A DNA stretch of 64,000 nt from Psychromonas marina (GTDB lineage Bacteria; Pseudomonadota; Gammaproteobacteria; Enterobacterales; Psychromonadaceae). The stretch lies in the NCBI RefSeq assembly GCF_030161115.1, contig NZ_BSPQ01000013.1, positions 434,001-498,000 of the forward strand, given 5' to 3'. This document shows, one piece after another, positions 1 through 8,911 of the stretch; position 1 is the first letter of the stretch; each line of letters begins with the position of its first letter. A model generated the notes under the pieces. The model had not been told where the DNA came from and made no database searches. It was given only the letters and a program-made list of their open reading frames with translations. Made by a program: the position numbers and the translations under genes.

Positions 1-1360
1 TGATTTCAACATAGTTAGGGTTAAGCTTGATCCAAGGTTTACCCGTACTAAAACCTGCATTGAAGGTGTTATTCCACTGCATAGGGGTACGTGCGTTATC
101 ACGACCATTTTTATAGATCCCCTCCATCATTGACTCATGTGATACACCAGAGGCAATACGTTCTTCATAAAGATTAAGCGTTTCGATATCCTGATAATCT
201 TCAATGTTATCGAACTTAACATTAGTCATACCTATCTCTTCACCCTGATAGATATAAGGTGTGCCCTTAAGAAAATGTAATGCTGTTGCGAGCATCTTTG
301 CAGACTCAACACGATACTGATCAGGACAACCATATTTAGACACAACACGCGGAAGGTCATGATTGTTCCAAAACAATGAATTCCAACCACAATCAGCTAA
401 CTCTGTTTGCCATTTACTGATCACTTTTTTAAACTCAACGAGATCAAAAGCACGCGGCTTCCACTTACCTTCATAAGGGTCAAAGGTAATAGTGATATGC
501 TCAAACTGAAAAACCATCGATAGCTCTTCTCGAGCAGGATCTGAATATAACTTGGCAATATTAGGTGTTGCGCTCCAGGACTCCCCTACCGTCAGAACAT
601 CACGAGAACCAAAGGTTGCTTTATTCATCTGCTGTAATAAAGGATGTAAACGAGGTCCATTTGTCATAATTTGCTTATCGACCTCTTTACCTATCAAGTC
701 GATAACATCCATACGAAAACCACCAATACCTCTGTCTAACCACCAGTTCATCATGTTATGAACTTCTTCTTGAACTTGAGGATTATCCCAATTCAAGTCT
801 GGTTGTTTCTTAGAGAACTGATGAAAATAGTATTCCCCGGTATTGGTATCGAGTTCCCAACCACTGCCACCAAAGTAAGAGTGAAAATTATTTGGCTCAG
901 AGCCATCTGGTTGCGGTTTTCGCCAAACATAATAGTCACGATATGGGTTATCGAGTGATTTTTTAGATTCAATAAACCAAGGATGTTCATCACTGGTGTG
1001 GTTAACAACCAAATCCATAATAATTTTAATATCACGCTTTGCCGCTGCTACGATCAAAGCATCCATTTCGGCTAAGGTGCCAAATTCTGAGGCGATATCT
1101 TGATAATCTGATATATCATAACCATTGTCATCCATAGGCGATTTGAATACCGGTGATAACCAAATAACATTAATACCAAGCTGCTTTAGGTAATCCAATT
1201 TAGAGATAATTCCAGCTAAGTCGCCGATACCATCATTATTTGCATCCATAAAACTACGCGGATAAATCTGATAAATGACGGCATCATGCCACCACTTTTT
1301 ATCGAGCTTACTATTGCTGAATATTTTGTTTTCAGCTGCTGTAGCTTTGGTTACTGCCAT
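1..1360 (-). CDS. GH13 alpha-glucosidase (oligo-1,6-glucosidase type), C-terminus cut by window edge
   Basis: Cytoplasmic glycoside hydrolase family 13 enzyme that would split maltose, isomaltose or short maltodextrins brought in by the neighbouring transporter. About 453 residues are visible from ATG at 1360, and the frame runs off the left edge without a stop. The signature VIYQIYPRSF lies near residues 28-37 and DLVVNHTS near 116-123. The catalytic set is visible: nucleophile Asp in GGFRMDVID (about 216), acid/base Glu in GESW (about 258) and the third Asp in NNHD (about 332). A purine-rich AAGGATATCCTA precedes the start. There is no signal peptide. The fold class is certain. The exact substrate (maltose, isomaltose, trehalose-6-phosphate) is inferred from the maltoporin and MalEFGK genes alongside. 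Confidence 0.9.
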   Translation of the reverse strand, partial: MAVTKATAAENKIFSNSKLDKKWWHDAVIYQIYPRSFMDANNDGIGDLAGIISKLDYLKQLGINVIWLSPVFKSPMDDNGYDISDYQDIASEFGTLAEMDALIVAAAKRDIKIIMDLVVNHTSDEHPWFIESKKSLDNPYRDYYVWRKPQPDGSEPNNFHSYFGGSGWELDTNTGEYYFHQFSKKQPDLNWDNPQVQEEVHNMMNWWLDRGIGGFRMDVIDLIGKEVDKQIMTNGPRLHPLLQQMNKATFGSRDVLTVGESWSATPNIAKLYSDPAREELSMVFQFEHITITFDPYEGKWKPRAFDLVEFKKVISKWQTELADCGWNSLFWNNHDLPRVVSKYGCPDQYRVESAKMLATALHFLKGTPYIYQGEEIGMTNVKFDNIEDYQDIETLNLYEERIASGVSHESMMEGIYKNGRDNARTPMQWNNTFNAGFSTGKPWIKLNPNYVEI

Positions 1361-2140
1361 TAGGATATCCTTTAAAAAAAGAACAATGAATATTTGAAAG
1401 CTATCATAAACAACTGTCAACATAGACTGAAATGATATTTAAAGCTCTCGACATAGACTTAGCAAATAATACCAACAAATAAAGTGATACTAATCACATA
1501 AACAGCCATATTAGCCTTTTTTTACAATGTTATAAACGTGCTGAATCACACATAAAGCACCTATTTCAAAAATAAAAAGGGTTCGAAAAACAAACAAATA
1601 AGCTCATAACTGATTGTATTTAAAGGTTAATTGTATAATTTTTTCACGTTAAATATATTAAATGAAAAAACTATTAATTATAAAGAGGCACATTAATAAA
1701 CGAATAGGATGAAAAAAGGTTTTAGCAAATCGTCAATCTGGTATTAAGTGCACATGGCCATGATGGGAAAGAAGAAACGCTACAGCCCCCTTTGACGTCA
1801 ATGCTCATGAGGTAATCGCGACTATCTTGATTTACCCCCTTGATAGTCTTCGTTAAAACACGCCATAAACTTAGCAGTTTAATTTTAAAAGATTAATAAG
1901 TACGAGTAATAGAATAAGATAAGTGATCATGGATTGTGCAAGAAGGTGATCATCAACAAGTTATGAGTTTGAAGTTAAAGATTATTACTTCAAAAGTTAC
2001 GACACTTCCGCGAGCAAAAATGATGATGTTATAGAGCAAATTATTGCCATCGCAATAGCTAACAATTGATGCAAGCACTATAAAGGAAGAAATCGGTCGC
2101 TGCTGTCCGAAGTTTTTGTAATATTTCAATAAATTCAAAG
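1361..2140. other. gene-free stretch with a possible decayed IS3-type fragment
   Basis: About 780 bases between the alpha-glucosidase start and the maltoporin terminator hold no convincing gene. The promoter of the glucosidase must lie at its left end. Around 1945-2060, plus strand, a stop-interrupted reading contains NDDVIEQIIAIA. This resembles the start of IS3-family OrfB (typically a D-V-I-E-Q-L run before a Y-G-F-like motif), but the rest is degenerate. I treat it as a doubtful relic. Confidence 0.3.
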
Positions 2141-2144
2141 CAAA

Positions 2145-2171
2145 AAAATAGGCACCTAAGGTGCCTATTTT
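2145..2171 (-). terminator. rho-independent terminator after the maltoporin gene
   Basis: Perfect inverted repeat ATAGGCACC (2148-2156) / GGTGCCTAT (2160-2168) with a 3-base loop. It is flanked by an A-run on one side and a T-run on the other, so on the minus strand it ends in TTTTTTT. It lies about 57 bases beyond the maltoporin stop. Confidence 0.85.
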
Positions 2172-2227
2172 ATCTCACTTATTTTCAATAAATTTATGCT
2201 ATATCAGCAATAATTAAAGGAAAAGGT

Positions 2228-3421
2228 TTAGAACCATGCTTCAGCTTGTACACCAAAGTTAACTTCTGAGTCAGAAGTGTTGTTTGCAAAGCTTTCAGCT
2301 TCACCATTCGTTAGGTAACTTGCGTAGATACGTACTTCAGGGCGTGCCCAGAAATTTGAACCCGCTGATAGCGCTTGTGCGATTGTGTATTTTTGACCGC
2401 TTGCTTCACCACCATCAGCCCATGTTCGGCTGAAAGTACCAAGTTCTAAAATCGTTTTTTGGTTATCAGTCCATTTGTATTCTGGACGAACAACTAATGA
2501 GAAGTAAGTCGCATCTTCAGTACCAACGTCAGTAGCTGATGAGTAAATAATTTGATGTGCAAAATCTACTTTATCACCAAAACCAACTACACCATGGTTG
2601 ATAATACGGAATGCAGAAGCACCATCAGCACCACCAGCACCACCGACTTTATTAGTTCCCCAAGTATCAGTACCGTATTGAATAGCTGTTTTATTGAAGC
2701 CACCTAATCCGCCCTGTGTCAATTCAGCAGTTACCATTACACCTTCTTCAGGAGTACCAGTAAACGCATTTGTTTCGTTAGACATTGCATAATCAATACC
2801 TACTTCTAGAGAAGCGTTATCCCAAAGACTAATGCCACCGTAGCGTAAATCAAAGATATTAACGTTTAGTGCACCACTTCCATTACCAGTATCCGTCTCA
2901 CCCCAGCTATCATTACGAACCCACATCGCCGTTAATTTACCAGGACCTGCAGCTAGGTTTTCAATACCTGCACCAGCACCAGAAATATCCCAGTAATATG
3001 TATCAGAAATATGAATATCATGACGTTGGTTGTAGCGTTTACCAGCAAACACAACCTCATCGCCACCAAATACACCCTTTGCTTCTACATTATATTGACG
3101 GAAGGCAAAATCAGCACCGCTGCCTACAGCTTCCCAATCACGCGCACCTTTAGAAGCCATTGCAAGCATCGTATTTACTTTAAAAGTGATGCCGTTGCTT
3201 TTTGCAAGCTCTTTACTTAGTTGAATTTCGCCGTATGCATCATCTTCGTTACCTAGACGACCTACGCTATTTTTTTCATAAGACACTTGTGCACCACTAT
3301 CAGCAGACATACCTACACCGCCACGCATGTAACCGTGAAATTCTACTGGCGCTAGTTCAGCCATAACATTTGAAGATAGGATTGCAGCCGATACTGCTAA
3401 AGCTAGTTGTAATTTTTTCAT
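2228..3421 (-). CDS. lamB: maltoporin-like sugar porin (LamB family)
   Basis: Outer-membrane sugar-specific porin for maltose and maltodextrins, 397 residues. Residues 1-21 form a signal peptide cut after NVMA. The mature protein starts with VEFHGYMRGGVG, the usual first strand of LamB-type channels, and ends in the aromatic EAWF expected of an outer-membrane beta-barrel. Internal features of the family include KRYNQRHDIHISDTYYWDIS near residue 130, where LamB has its conserved N-R-Q-D and Y-Y-W stretch. It is monocistronic, followed by a strong terminator, and is separated from malE by a 2-kb gap. ATG at 3421 is supported by AGGAATGGAATC just upstream. It is slightly shorter than E. coli LamB (446 residues). 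Substrate range is inferred from family and neighbours. Confidence 0.92.
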   Translation of the reverse strand: MKKLQLALAVSAAILSSNVMAELAPVEFHGYMRGGVGMSADSGAQVSYEKNSVGRLGNEDDAYGEIQLSKELAKSNGITFKVNTMLAMASKGARDWEAVGSGADFAFRQYNVEAKGVFGGDEVVFAGKRYNQRHDIHISDTYYWDISGAGAGIENLAAGPGKLTAMWVRNDSWGETDTGNGSGALNVNIFDLRYGGISLWDNASLEVGIDYAMSNETNAFTGTPEEGVMVTAELTQGGLGGFNKTAIQYGTDTWGTNKVGGAGGADGASAFRIINHGVVGFGDKVDFAHQIIYSSATDVGTEDATYFSLVVRPEYKWTDNQKTILELGTFSRTWADGGEASGQKYTIAQALSAGSNFWARPEVRIYASYLTNGEAESFANNTSDSEVNFGVQAEAWF

Positions 3422-5425
3422 GATTCCATTCCTAATATGTTTTTTTATTTTAATAAATTAAGTTGACCAAACAAACACATCAAATCAAGGTGTTAATGAT
3501 GTATTAATGTTAAAGTCGATTAACAGTTAATAATAATGTTATTCATTGAATGAACTTTTTTAATAATTTAAAGTCTTAATTACTCGTCATGCATTCAATG
3601 TTAAAAAATAACAATATTACGTTGGGAAAAATCCCCTTTTACATTTTTATTAAGCTTGCTGAGAACATTTCCGCTTCAGAAAACAATCTAACCGAACTCA
3701 ATTGGCATGTATCATAAAGCCTGCTCGACAGCAGTTGAAATGCAATTTACTCGCAAGCTTCATAGATAAAATGCATGCCTAGAGAGTAAAGCGTGATCTA
3801 AGATATTCATTTTTAAGAAACCGCCCCATGCGGGTAGATAATTAAATTAAAAACATCGTGATACAGATCGCTTACATATTGTTATTAGTTAATTTACACC
3901 GCTTCAAAAAGCATGTAACAGGATAATTTCTAACAAATAAAACGCACCCTACACCAACAAAAAAAGACTAAGCAACTGAAAATAAAGAGTTAAAATATTC
4001 CTAAAGATATATATATGTAATACTTTCAGACAGTTTTAACCAGGTAGTCATTGAAGTAAACATTGTATGGTGCAATACAAATAGGCACGTTTTAGTGCTT
4101 TATGAAGGCAATACTCAATGTAAATGCGATAGATTTTTCACTAGAAATATTGATTAAAGTCTATCAACACCAATAATGCGATCGATGTAGCTTTGTATCC
4201 TACTGTAATAATTAGTCACGACTTCTTTCTATACCTATACCATTTCAATAGCCTTTTATACCTTTCAAAAAAATAGTAGCAATTGGGTAACTAGTTATAC
4301 CGTTTGGCATCATATTGCGGCGAACTTTGTTAAAAATGATGCAGAGCGAGCAATATGGAAAGTAATGATTAGAGACAGTGATTGTGACTGTGATTGTGAT
4401 TGAACATAACTAACGATTGTTTTAACTAACAAGATAGCGCGAACATTTATACCGACTTGAATTAGCCCAGCATTACTTGACTCGGTTTATATTCGTTTCA
4501 ATTGCGAGCATTAACGACAGTGTTACTGATTAGAGTAAAAAAAGGACAATTTTGTCGTACATCACGGAAAATAGTATTACTGTTTGCAGCCGTCATATAG
4601 ACATAAAGATATATTACAATATAAATTAAAGTGTAAACCTATGGATATAATCATATAAACCTTAATAAAAGTAGATTAAGAGAAATCAGGCAAGCGGTAC
4701 CTAACTTTGTAAATCCAGTTATCAAATTTCTTAACAGTAATATCATTTTGTTTTTTCACCTTTTATTTACACGATATTTTTTGACGTTATAACCAGCCTT
4801 ATTGTTAAGTGTCAGAATAAAACCTATACATATTTGAACGACACCCAACAAAGCCCGATATATTAAGCCTCACAAAGGATTAGTTATTTAATAAAATGCC
4901 TTATTTATTATACCGTCTTCATCGTTCCTCTATTTACGACAACGCAAAACAATATTATTAAGATATTTAATTTACTTTTACAAAGGGCATAAATCACCTT
5001 ATTCATCATATATAAAATTAATTTAAATATTTAAGATGACAATCGTTGCTATAGCAAAGAATATTCATTCTTTAGAAACTCCCCCCCTATATTCCATGTG
5101 GTTTTACGCGAGTAATTTGATTTTTATTTATCAAGCCTTCCTTCCTTTCCTTTTTAACCTGTTTCTTAGATCACTATTTTCTTTATGACATACATTTTAT
5201 CTATGGAACCCTAGGGTAAATTGCATTTCAGTCTATGGCTATCCCCCCCTATGATAGCTACCAATTAAGTCAAACAGGTTATTTTTAAGCACATTATCTC
5301 AGCTAACACTTGTTAACTTTGATAATGCAAATGATGAGTTTCAGCTTAATAAAATGGTTACATGGATGTTAATTCCGCGATATATGACCATTTCAAAACA
5401 CTTTATCCCTATCTGGAGAGATTAA
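3422..5425. other. 2-kb gene-free region between lamB and malE
   Basis: I see no coding gene on either strand over about 2,000 bases: open frames are short and composition is strongly AT-rich. It must hold the divergent promoters of lamB and malE. Visible local structure includes a short tandem repeat of a GTGATT/GTGACT unit at about 4378-4404 and two identical CCCCCCCTAT decamers at 5081-5090 and 5243-5252. The length is unusual in an otherwise compact window. Confidence 0.6.
5078..5252 (-). promoter_or_regulatory. two candidate MalT-like boxes upstream of malE
   Basis: On the minus strand the two C7 tracts read GGGGGGGAGTTT (5081-5087 region) and GGGGGGGATAGC (5243-5249 region). Both match the first six positions of the MalT box (GGGGA followed by T or G) but not the remaining GAGG. 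They lie about 175 and 340 bases before the malE start. The assignment is a guess from position and partial motif match; no regulator gene is in the window. Confidence 0.3.
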
Positions 5426-6559
5426 ATGATTAAAAAAGTAACGATTGCAGTATCAGCAGCACTTTTTTTCGCGAACAATGCAATGGCAGCAGATAATGTT
5501 GTAATCGGCGTAGAAAAAAACTATGTACCGTATTTCACTGAGTTGGCAGCAAAATTCAATCAAGGTAAAGATTTTAAAGTTGAAGTAACAACGGCGAAAA
5601 TGTTTGACTTACTCGACGCATTACCAACACAAAAAGGTAATATTGCGGATATATTCATGGTACCTAATGACCGTATTGGTGATTTAGCAAATCAACGCTT
5701 AATTGAATCAACTAATTTTGAAATCAAAGGTTACACAGCAACGTCTACTAAATCAGCGCAGTACGATGGTAAAACGTACATGTTACCAATGTCGACTGAT
5801 ACTACGTTATTCCTATATAACAAAGACAAGCTAAAAACACCGCCAAAAACATTGAAAGAGCTAGCGCCTTCAGACTGGGCTGCGAAGTTCACTGACTTTT
5901 ACTTTACCGGTGGCTTATTCATGGCAAACGGTGGTTACATTTTCCAAGATAACAATCCTCAAAAAATCGGCTTAGATAATGAAGGTTCAATTAAAGCAGG
6001 TTTTGCAGCTAAAAGTCTTTACAGCAGTGGCGTAACGCATTGGACGCTTATGCAAGATGATACCGTTGCTTACGACATCATGATGAAAAACTTCACTGAG
6101 GGTAAAATTAGCGCAATCATTAATGGCCCTTGGGCAATTTCAGACATTGAAAAAGCGGGTATCAACGTAGGTGCAGCACCAATTCCTAGCTGGGATGGCA
6201 CTGGTACATACCAAGCATTAACCGGTACTAAAGGTATGACGGTTAATGGTTACAGCAGTAATAAAGACGGCGCGCGTGCATTCCTTAAATTTGCAGCAAC
6301 TCCTGAGTACGCTAACAAATGGTACGAAATGACACGTGAAATTTCACCTAACCTAGCAGTTAACTATGCAGAAGGTTCTGTGCATAAAGCGATTTTTGAT
6401 GCGACAAACGCGGGTATGCCAATGCCGAATATTCCTGAATTTGGGAAAGTTTGGGGACCAATGAAAGTTGCATTGGCTCAAATTGCTCAAGGTCAAGATG
6501 TGAAAGGTGCATTAGAAGCCGGTGTAGAAACAATCAAATATGATATCGAAGATATGTAA
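5426..6559 (+). CDS. malE: maltose/maltodextrin-binding periplasmic protein MalE
   Basis: Periplasmic solute-binding protein of the ABC importer, 377 residues, delivering maltose or maltodextrin to MalFGK. Residues 1-21 are a signal peptide ending NNAMA. The mature protein starts ADNVVIGVEKNYVPYF and follows the layout of cluster-B sugar-binding proteins, with a hinge-region motif GKISAIINGPWAISDIEKAG near residue 228 that is a hallmark of MalE homologues. CTGGAGAGATTAA gives a good ribosome site before ATG 5426. It is the first gene of malEFGK and is followed by a hairpin terminator before malF, which would allow binding protein to outnumber the membrane complex. It is not a close copy of the E. 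coli protein, so the preferred oligosaccharide length is unknown. Confidence 0.92.
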   Translation: MIKKVTIAVSAALFFANNAMAADNVVIGVEKNYVPYFTELAAKFNQGKDFKVEVTTAKMFDLLDALPTQKGNIADIFMVPNDRIGDLANQRLIESTNFEIKGYTATSTKSAQYDGKTYMLPMSTDTTLFLYNKDKLKTPPKTLKELAPSDWAAKFTDFYFTGGLFMANGGYIFQDNNPQKIGLDNEGSIKAGFAAKSLYSSGVTHWTLMQDDTVAYDIMMKNFTEGKISAIINGPWAISDIEKAGINVGAAPIPSWDGTGTYQALTGTKGMTVNGYSSNKDGARAFLKFAATPEYANKWYEMTREISPNLAVNYAEGSVHKAIFDATNAGMPMPNIPEFGKVWGPMKVALAQIAQGQDVKGALEAGVETIKYDIEDM

Positions 6560-6601
6560 TAAAGATTAAGAACAGTCTTATTGTTCTTACCCTGTTTACA
6601 T

Positions 6602-6638
6602 AAAAAATACGATCTACATTTTGTGTAGATCGTTTTTT
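6602..6638 (+). terminator. terminator/attenuator hairpin between malE and malF
   Basis: Perfect 10-bp stem ACGATCTACA (6609-6618) / TGTAGATCGT (6624-6633), 5-base loop, followed by a T-run and preceded by an A-run. It sits inside the mal operon, so it probably acts as a partial terminator that sets MalE above MalFGK. Confidence 0.85.
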
Positions 6639-6698
6639 AAATTTAAAAATCCCCTTATTAAACAGCAAATTATGCTAATTTATTAAAAGTAGGTTAAA

Positions 6699-7997
6699 AT
6701 GAGTCAACGTTTTATTTTCTGGCTTTCTATGGTAGTACCAGGCAGTGGGCATATGCTGTTACGCCGTGTACGAGAAACCCTCTTTGGTTACTCGCTACTC
6801 GCTTTAGAGATTCTAGTTTTCATCCAATTTGTACTTCCCAATTTCCGCTTATTAGCCGTTGAACAACCAAATGGCAAAATCACCATTGGTGCGGAACGCT
6901 TTGTGGATGATTCCTTCCTGATTATGGTAGGTTCAACACTTGGTGGATTAATGTTATTAATGTTTATAGCATTCCACTACGCTTTTGCACGCGATGCAAA
7001 AGATGTTAAACGTCAAATTGACGTGAATGGTTATGCAATTACCTTTACTGAGAAGGTACGAGGTTTATCACATGAAATCGTGCCAAACCTGATCACTGCA
7101 CCTAAATTCATTCTGTTATTTGTTTTTGCTTTTTTACCCGCAATCGTCTCAATTATCGTTGCATTCACCAACTACAAGCGTCCGGTATTACCGCCCGCTT
7201 TTTTACTTGAATGGAAAGGCCTATCTAACTTTGAACGTTTATTTACCAATGAACGTGCGGCAGCTGCCTTTCAGGAAACCTTAGTATGGACCATGACATG
7301 GACCTTCTGTGCTTCTGCATTAACCATTGTATTAGGTACTGTGCTAGCGGTTGTTGCGAATAATAAACGCATCAGAGGTAAAAAGTTTTTCCGTACTATA
7401 TATATCTTACCTTGGGCTGTACCCGCGTTTTTAACTATCTTAGTCTTCCAACTATTTTTCTCAAAAGTTGGTGGTATGAATACGATGGTGATCCCATTCT
7501 TCACGGGTAACGAATATGATGTATCAACCGCAATCGGTTTCTTCCTGAATGCCGACTACGCGAAAATAACCATCATTTTGATTCAAGCATGGCTCGGTTT
7601 TCCTTACGTATTTATTCTCGTAACGGGTGTACTACAAACCATTCCAGATGATCTGTATGAAGCAAGTAGTATCGATGGTGGCAATGCATGGTCTAATTTC
7701 TTCGACATTACTCTGCCGTTGATATTAATCAGTGTCGCACCGGTGTTTATCACCCAATTCACCTTTAACTTTAACAATGTCACCATTGTTTATATGTTAG
7801 GTGAAGCGACAGTGCAGACCATCGGCTCGATCTATAAACCACTCGATACTATCTCCTCGCTTGGTTTCCGTTTAATGATGGATGCGAAATATAATGAGGC
7901 GGCTGTTTATACTTTAATAGCAAGTACGGTAGTGGGTGCGATAGTGCTTTATACCTGGATTAAAGCCGGTGCCTTTAAAAATGAAGAGGTGATGTAA
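6699..7997 (+). CDS. malF: maltose ABC transporter permease MalF
   Basis: Inner-membrane permease of the maltose importer, 432 residues, about eight membrane spans. The N-terminus (residues 1-100) has two extra spans and a soluble stretch before the conserved core starts near residue 125. The binding-protein-dependent transport motif (EAA loop) reads YEASSIDGGNAWSNFFDITL at about 320-339, the contact to the MalK ATPase. It is shorter than E. coli MalF (514) because the large periplasmic P2 loop is reduced. AAAGTAGGTT precedes ATG 6699. Its stop overlaps the malG start (TAATG), indicating translational coupling. Confidence 0.92.
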   Translation: MSQRFIFWLSMVVPGSGHMLLRRVRETLFGYSLLALEILVFIQFVLPNFRLLAVEQPNGKITIGAERFVDDSFLIMVGSTLGGLMLLMFIAFHYAFARDAKDVKRQIDVNGYAITFTEKVRGLSHEIVPNLITAPKFILLFVFAFLPAIVSIIVAFTNYKRPVLPPAFLLEWKGLSNFERLFTNERAAAAFQETLVWTMTWTFCASALTIVLGTVLAVVANNKRIRGKKFFRTIYILPWAVPAFLTILVFQLFFSKVGGMNTMVIPFFTGNEYDVSTAIGFFLNADYAKITIILIQAWLGFPYVFILVTGVLQTIPDDLYEASSIDGGNAWSNFFDITLPLILISVAPVFITQFTFNFNNVTIVYMLGEATVQTIGSIYKPLDTISSLGFRLMMDAKYNEAAVYTLIASTVVGAIVLYTWIKAGAFKNEEVM

Positions 7998-8911
7998 TGG
8001 AAAATACGATGAAGTTAAATCCAGCACGTAAAACTAAAAGCCTTAACCGTAATTTTTTAATGCGAAACATGGGGCTGATTGCAAGTTATACTTTTCTTAT
8101 CGTGATGGCGATCATAATTATCTACCCGATATTACTGACCATTATGAGTGCCTTTAACGTCAGCAATACACTCTATTCAACATCATTCTTTCCTGAGAAT
8201 TTTAGTTTTACAGAGAACTTTAAGAGCCTATTTAATGATACTGCATACTTAAGTTGGTACACCAATACGTTCCTACTTTCGATTGTAACGATGGTACTTT
8301 CAACGGTTATTGTGGTGGTTTCTGGTTTTGTTTATTCACGTTACCGTTATGCGTCACGTAAAAGTGCATTGATGTCATTATTAATCATTCAAATTGTACC
8401 ATCAGGTAGTGGTTTGATTGCACTCTATGCAATGGCTAGTTCTATCGGTATCTACAGTTCAGAAAATGCAACGCTATACACTTACATCTTTATGACCCTC
8501 ATCTATACCGCGCTTGGTACGACCATGAACACCCTCTTAATGAAGGGCTACTATGACTCGATTCCACGTGATTTAGACGAATCTGCAAAGATCGATGGCG
8601 CAACACAGCTACAAATCTTTACAGAGATACTACTCCCACTTGTGAAACCGATGATTGTGGTTATTGCCATTTTCTGTTTCTTAGGACCTATCGGCGATAT
8701 CATCATGCCTAAATTCCTTATCGCAAGTATGAGCAGTGATTCAAAAACCCTAGCAGTTGGTTTAATGGGGTTAATTAATGACATCAAAGATTCAAATTAT
8801 AACGTATTCGCAGCGGGCGCAGTTTTAGCAGCAATCCCCCCTGTTTTAGTTTTCTATAAATTTCAAGATTATATTGTTGGCGGTTTAACGTCAGGCGGAG
8901 TGAAAGGATAA
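7997..8911 (+). CDS. malG: maltose ABC transporter permease MalG
   Basis: Second permease subunit of the maltose importer, 304 residues with six predicted membrane spans; the first is near residues 28-50. The EAA loop DESAKIDGATQLQIFTEILL starts near residue 194, and the protein ends in GGLTSGGVKG, the typical C-terminal tail of MalG that contacts MalK. ATG 7997 overlaps the malF stop and the malG stop overlaps the malK start (TAATG), so the three genes are translated as a coupled unit. Length agrees with the family (about 296). Confidence 0.93.
   Translation: MENTMKLNPARKTKSLNRNFLMRNMGLIASYTFLIVMAIIIIYPILLTIMSAFNVSNTLYSTSFFPENFSFTENFKSLFNDTAYLSWYTNTFLLSIVTMVLSTVIVVVSGFVYSRYRYASRKSALMSLLIIQIVPSGSGLIALYAMASSIGIYSSENATLYTYIFMTLIYTALGTTMNTLLMKGYYDSIPRDLDESAKIDGATQLQIFTEILLPLVKPMIVVIAIFCFLGPIGDIIMPKFLIASMSSDSKTLAVGLMGLINDIKDSNYNVFAAGAVLAAIPPVLVFYKFQDYIVGGLTSGGVKG

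Noticed and set aside
1953-2138. 61-codon minus-strand frame upstream of the maltoporin terminator
   Set aside because: Low-complexity AT-rich sequence, no ribosome site and no recognisable motif; it also ends next to the lamB terminator.
2869-3220. Two plus-strand frames inside the maltoporin gene
   Set aside because: They are antisense to a well supported LamB reading frame with intact signal peptide and C-terminal aromatic residues.
4378-4404. GTGATT/GTGACT tandem units as a CRISPR or VNTR
   Set aside because: Only a few 6-base units with no spacers; too short for either, and simply a local repeat.
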